A DNA stretch of 36,440 bases from Actinomycetales bacterium (GTDB lineage Bacteria; Actinomycetota; Actinomycetes; Actinomycetales; Quadrisphaeraceae), in assembly GCA_022701985.1 (NCBI GenBank), contig JAKONK010000016.1, positions 1 to 36,440 on the forward strand. The letters are read 5' to 3'. The notes below the pieces were generated by a model. That model did not search any database and was not told where the DNA came from. It saw only the letters and a list, made by a program, of their open reading frames with translations. Below are positions 34,222-36,440 of the stretch, one piece after another. Both the position numbers and the translations under genes were made by a program. How positions within the stretch are numbered: position 1 is the first letter of the stretch; every line of letters starts with the position of its first letter.

Positions 34222-35198
34222 GGTTCGGCCGCCCGTCAGCACGACGCAGGGCAGATGACGAACCGGCGCCCGCCCCGCCCGACGACCTGACCTCGGACCA
34301 CGTCGTCGATCCGTTCCCCCGCGCTGGCGCGGGCGGTGGGGCCCCAGCACCTCACGCGCAGTTCGCACCGGGCGGTGCGCGCGCCCACGGCGTCGTCCTC
34401 ACGCGCGACGGCTGGCCGCTGCCCGCGGCGTCGGTGACCCTGCTGGCCACCGACGGCCTCGGCAGCGCGCGGACCACCAGCGGCTCGGACGGCCGCTTCT
34501 CCCTCGTCGACCTCGAGCCCGGCCCGGCGACCCTGCTGGTCGCCTGCGCCGGGCACGAGCCGCTCGCCCGCTCCGTCGTCGTCCAGGCCCCGCGCGCCAC
34601 CAGGCCCGAGGAGGTCGTCGTCGACCTCGGCGAGCTGCGCCTGGCCCGGGTGGGCGCCGCGGACGTGCCCCCCGCCGGGCGCTGGGTGATCGACCCCGAC
34701 CACACCTCGCTGGCAGCCACCGCCCACCACCTCGGCCTGTCCGCGGTCACCGGTCGCCTGTCGCGGCTGGAAGGGGTCGTGGTCGTGGCGGAGTCGTTCA
34801 CCGAGTCGTCGGTGCAGGTGCGCATCGACGCCGCGAGCATCGACTCCGGCGTCGCCAAGCGCGACGAGCACCTGCGCAGCGCCGACTTCCTCGACGTGGC
34901 CAACCACCCCTGGATCACCTACGAGGGGCGGGGCCTGCTGTCGGACGGCGACGGGGGGTGGCAGCTCAACGGGGAGCTGGTCCTGAACGGCCGCGCGCGC
35001 CAGGTGCCCCTGGCGCTGAGGTGCACCGGCACCGGCACCGACCCCTGGGGCGGTGAGCGCGTCGCCTTCCAGGCCACCGCGCAGCTCAGCCGCGACGACT
35101 TCGCGATGCGGTGGAAGGAGGCCTTCGGGCTGGGCGTGGCGATCTTCGGGACCACCCTGCGCATCACCATCGACCTCGAGGCCGTGCGCGAGACCTGA
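34218..35198 (+). CDS. Carboxypeptidase-regulatory-like domain fused to a YceI domain
   Basis: 326-residue two-domain protein. Residues about 1-50 are Arg/Pro/Ala-rich. About 55-130 form a carboxypeptidase-regulatory-like (transthyretin-fold) beta domain: GVVLTRDGWPLPAASVTLL, SGSDGRFSLVDLEPGPATLL and GHEPLARSVVV. About 150-325 are a YceI lipocalin-like domain: GRWVIDPDHTSLAATAHHLG, VQVRIDAASIDSGVAKRDEHL, SADFLDVANHPWITYEG, LVLNGRARQVPLALR and the closing TTLRITIDLEAV. YceI proteins bind isoprenoid-type lipids. There is no signal peptide, so it is predicted cytoplasmic, unlike E. coli YceI. GTG 34218 is fixed by the 4-nt overlap with the mini-ORF. Confidence 0.9.
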   Translation: MRFGRPSARRRADDEPAPAPPDDLTSDHVVDPFPRAGAGGGAPAPHAQFAPGGARAHGVVLTRDGWPLPAASVTLLATDGLGSARTTSGSDGRFSLVDLEPGPATLLVACAGHEPLARSVVVQAPRATRPEEVVVDLGELRLARVGAADVPPAGRWVIDPDHTSLAATAHHLGLSAVTGRLSRLEGVVVVAESFTESSVQVRIDAASIDSGVAKRDEHLRSADFLDVANHPWITYEGRGLLSDGDGGWQLNGELVLNGRARQVPLALRCTGTGTDPWGGERVAFQATAQLSRDDFAMRWKEAFGLGVAIFGTTLRITIDLEAVRET

Positions 35199-35240
35199 GC
35201 CGCGAGACCCGGGCCGCGGTGCAGGCCCCAGACTCGCGGG

Positions 35241-36305
35241 ATGAGTGCCCCAGGAAACACCGTCTCGCCGGAGCCCGTGTCACGGCTGGGATCGGCGCTG
35301 TTCCGCCTGGGCCGCGCACGCCGCGACGCCGTCGCCTCCGTCCTGGCGCGGAGGGGCTGGAGCAGCGCCGTCCTGCCCTACCCGGGATACGGACTGGGCG
35401 GCAGCACGAGGGTGCTGGCTCGCGTCGTCCTCGCTCCGGCGCGGCGCCAGCCGAGCGAGGTCCGGGGCGTCACGGCCTGGCACCGCCTGGTGACGCTGCA
35501 GCGCTCCCGCGTCGACGTCGACATCACCGCCGAGGGCCAGACCGAGGAGCACCGCGTCCGCAGCGGCCCCGGCGGGTTCGTCGACGCGGCGCTGCCGTGG
35601 ACCCTGGAGCCGGGCGAGCGCACCGTGGTGCTCAGGGTCGGCCGCAGGCCCCCCGTGGAGGCGACCGTGCACGTCGCGGCCCCGGGGGTTCGCACCGGGA
35701 TCGTCTGCGACATCGACGACACCGCCCTCGTGACGGGTCTGCAGCACCCGGTGCGCGCGGCCTGGCAGACCATGAGCCGGGCCTTCGCCCAGCGGGTCGC
35801 GGTGGACGGGATGGCCGACCTGGTCACGGCCGCGCACGTCCAGCTCGGGGGGACCGGCACCCCCGTCGTCTACCTGAGCACCGGCCCGTGGAACTTCAAC
35901 GGTCCGCTGGCCCGCTTCCTGGCCCGCTGCGGGTTCCCCGCCGGTCCCCTGCTGCTCACGCAGTGGGGCCCCACCCCCGAGGGGGTCTTCCGCGACGGTC
36001 GCGTCCACAAGCGGCGCAGCCTGCAGCGGCTCCGCGCGGACTTCCCCGACGTGCGCTGGCTCCTCGTGGGCGACGACGGCGAGCACGACCCCGCGACCTA
36101 CGAGGAGTTCGCCCGCGAGCACCCCGAGCACGTGGTCGCCATCGCGCTGCGGCAGGTCGGCGTCAGCGCGACGCCGACCGGCGCTGAGGAGGACGCTCCG
36201 GTGCCGGTCGTGCGCGGAGCTGACGGGCACGTGCTGCTGGAGCGCCTGCGCCCCGTCCTGGCGGAGCACCTGCTGCGGTCTGGAGGAGGTACCGCACCTC
36301 GGTGA
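35241..36305 (+). CDS. App1-family (DUF2183) phosphatidate-phosphatase-like protein
   Basis: 354-residue protein. The C-terminal catalytic domain matches the App1/DUF2183 family, HAD-like phosphatases of which yeast App1 is a phosphatidate phosphatase. The DxDxT signature DIDDT spans 157-161 (VCDIDDTALV), followed by PVVYLSTGPWNFN, LLTQWGPTPEG, VHKRRSLQRL and WLLVGDDGEHDPATYEEFA, which supplies the later acidic metal ligands. The N-terminal 150 residues form an all-beta region with PYPGYGLGGSTRVLARVVL, found in other bacterial members. No signal peptide. ATG 35241 follows a CAGACT box by 6 nt. It lies 42 bp after the YceI fusion; both hint at lipid metabolism. Confidence 0.9.
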   Translation: MSAPGNTVSPEPVSRLGSALFRLGRARRDAVASVLARRGWSSAVLPYPGYGLGGSTRVLARVVLAPARRQPSEVRGVTAWHRLVTLQRSRVDVDITAEGQTEEHRVRSGPGGFVDAALPWTLEPGERTVVLRVGRRPPVEATVHVAAPGVRTGIVCDIDDTALVTGLQHPVRAAWQTMSRAFAQRVAVDGMADLVTAAHVQLGGTGTPVVYLSTGPWNFNGPLARFLARCGFPAGPLLLTQWGPTPEGVFRDGRVHKRRSLQRLRADFPDVRWLLVGDDGEHDPATYEEFAREHPEHVVAIALRQVGVSATPTGAEEDAPVPVVRGADGHVLLERLRPVLAEHLLRSGGGTAPR

Positions 36306-36397
36306 CGGTGGTGACCGGCGCCCGGGCGCGAGCACGCCCGCCGGGACCGGTGGCGCAGGGGTCCTCGACCGTCACGGCGAGCAGGGGTGACGCGTCG

Positions 36398-36403
36398 TAC
36401 CGT
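36398..36403 (+). promoter_or_regulatory. -10 box (TACCGT) near the right edge
   Basis: TACCGT ends 6 nt before GTG 36410, the same leaderless arrangement seen repeatedly in this window. It supports a gene starting at the edge. Confidence 0.45.
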
Positions 36404-36409
36404 CCTCGG

Positions 36410-36440
36410 GTGCCCGCCGCCTCCCGCAGCACCACCGACC
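36410..36440 (+). CDS. Start of a gene running off the right edge (partial)
   Basis: Ten codons from GTG 36410 (VPAASRSTTD) are open to the window end. The call rests on the TACCGT box 6 nt upstream and on the absence of any other gene after 36305. No function can be given. Confidence 0.4.
   Translation, partial: MPAASRSTTD

Noticed and set aside
36163-36435. Minus-strand 90-codon frame at the right end
   Set aside because: It mostly overlaps the App1 gene, has an Ala/Pro/Arg-rich translation, and conflicts with the TACCGT box and GTG start on the other strand.

Overview
The window is a very GC-rich bacterial chromosome segment, densely packed on both strands. GTG starts are frequent, and many genes carry a TAnnnT box 6-8 nt before the start codon. 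It encodes the mycothiol ligase MshC together with the small conserved unknowns that usually surround it in actinobacteria (PAC2, SCO1664-type, DUF3090, MSMEG_4193-type phosphomutase, DUF5703). This places it in the Actinomycetota. A Kineosporiales-like member (Kineococcus/Quadrisphaera type) is plausible, but the sequence alone does not settle the genus. I see no rRNA, tRNA, CRISPR array, insertion sequence or prophage; this looks like ordinary core chromosome. No gap between genes exceeds about 165 bases. The larger ones are 2641-2777 (nothing recognised), 21243-21389 (a short GC palindrome only), 22448-22608 (Crp/GlxR-type site) and 34021-34161 (a promoter near its right end).

Layout. 1-2640 (-): dipeptide/oligopeptide ABC importer, binding lipoprotein then DppB-type permease running off the left edge. 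2778-3497 (-): HAD phosphatase. 3521-9248 (-): sensor kinase, ABC ATPase, large FtsX/MacB-type permease and NarL-type response regulator, a complete signalling-plus-transport module. 9354-13774: PAC2 (+), converging on MshC, SCO1664-type, DUF3090 and phosphomutase (all -). 13784-14443 (-): FnIII-like lipoprotein. 14492-15481 (+): CorA, whose 3' end overlaps a LLM-class flavin oxidoreductase (-) across a 12-bp tandem repeat. 16605-18093: aldo/keto reductase (+), acidic small protein (-), DUF5703 (+). 18108-21242 (-): M20 peptidase and a large single-pass membrane protein with an MmpS-like outer domain.

21390-25273 is an envelope-stress style locus. An ECF sigma factor overlaps an Asp23-like gene (-). 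Divergent from it are six overlapping or closely spaced genes: three Asp23/Gls24-like proteins, a DUF2273-like membrane peptide and two AmaP/DUF6286-type membrane anchors. A perfect TGTGA-N6-TCACA site lies in the shared control region and a perfect 23-bp hairpin ends the operon. 25402-33365 is a complete potassium-scavenging kdpFABCDE operon, preceded by an extra 34-residue membrane peptide. 33328-36440: DedA-family membrane protein (-), a leaderless mini-ORF coupled to a carboxypeptidase-regulatory/YceI fusion (+), an App1-type phosphatase (+), and the start of one more gene at the right edge.

The themes with most to follow up are the dense use of leaderless promoters (two of which reuse the upstream gene's TAG stop codon as the start of the -10 box), the Asp23 paralogue array with its sigma factor, mini-ORFs that bridge neighbouring genes, and two related (Ser-Pro-Thr-x) repeat arrays in unrelated genes.
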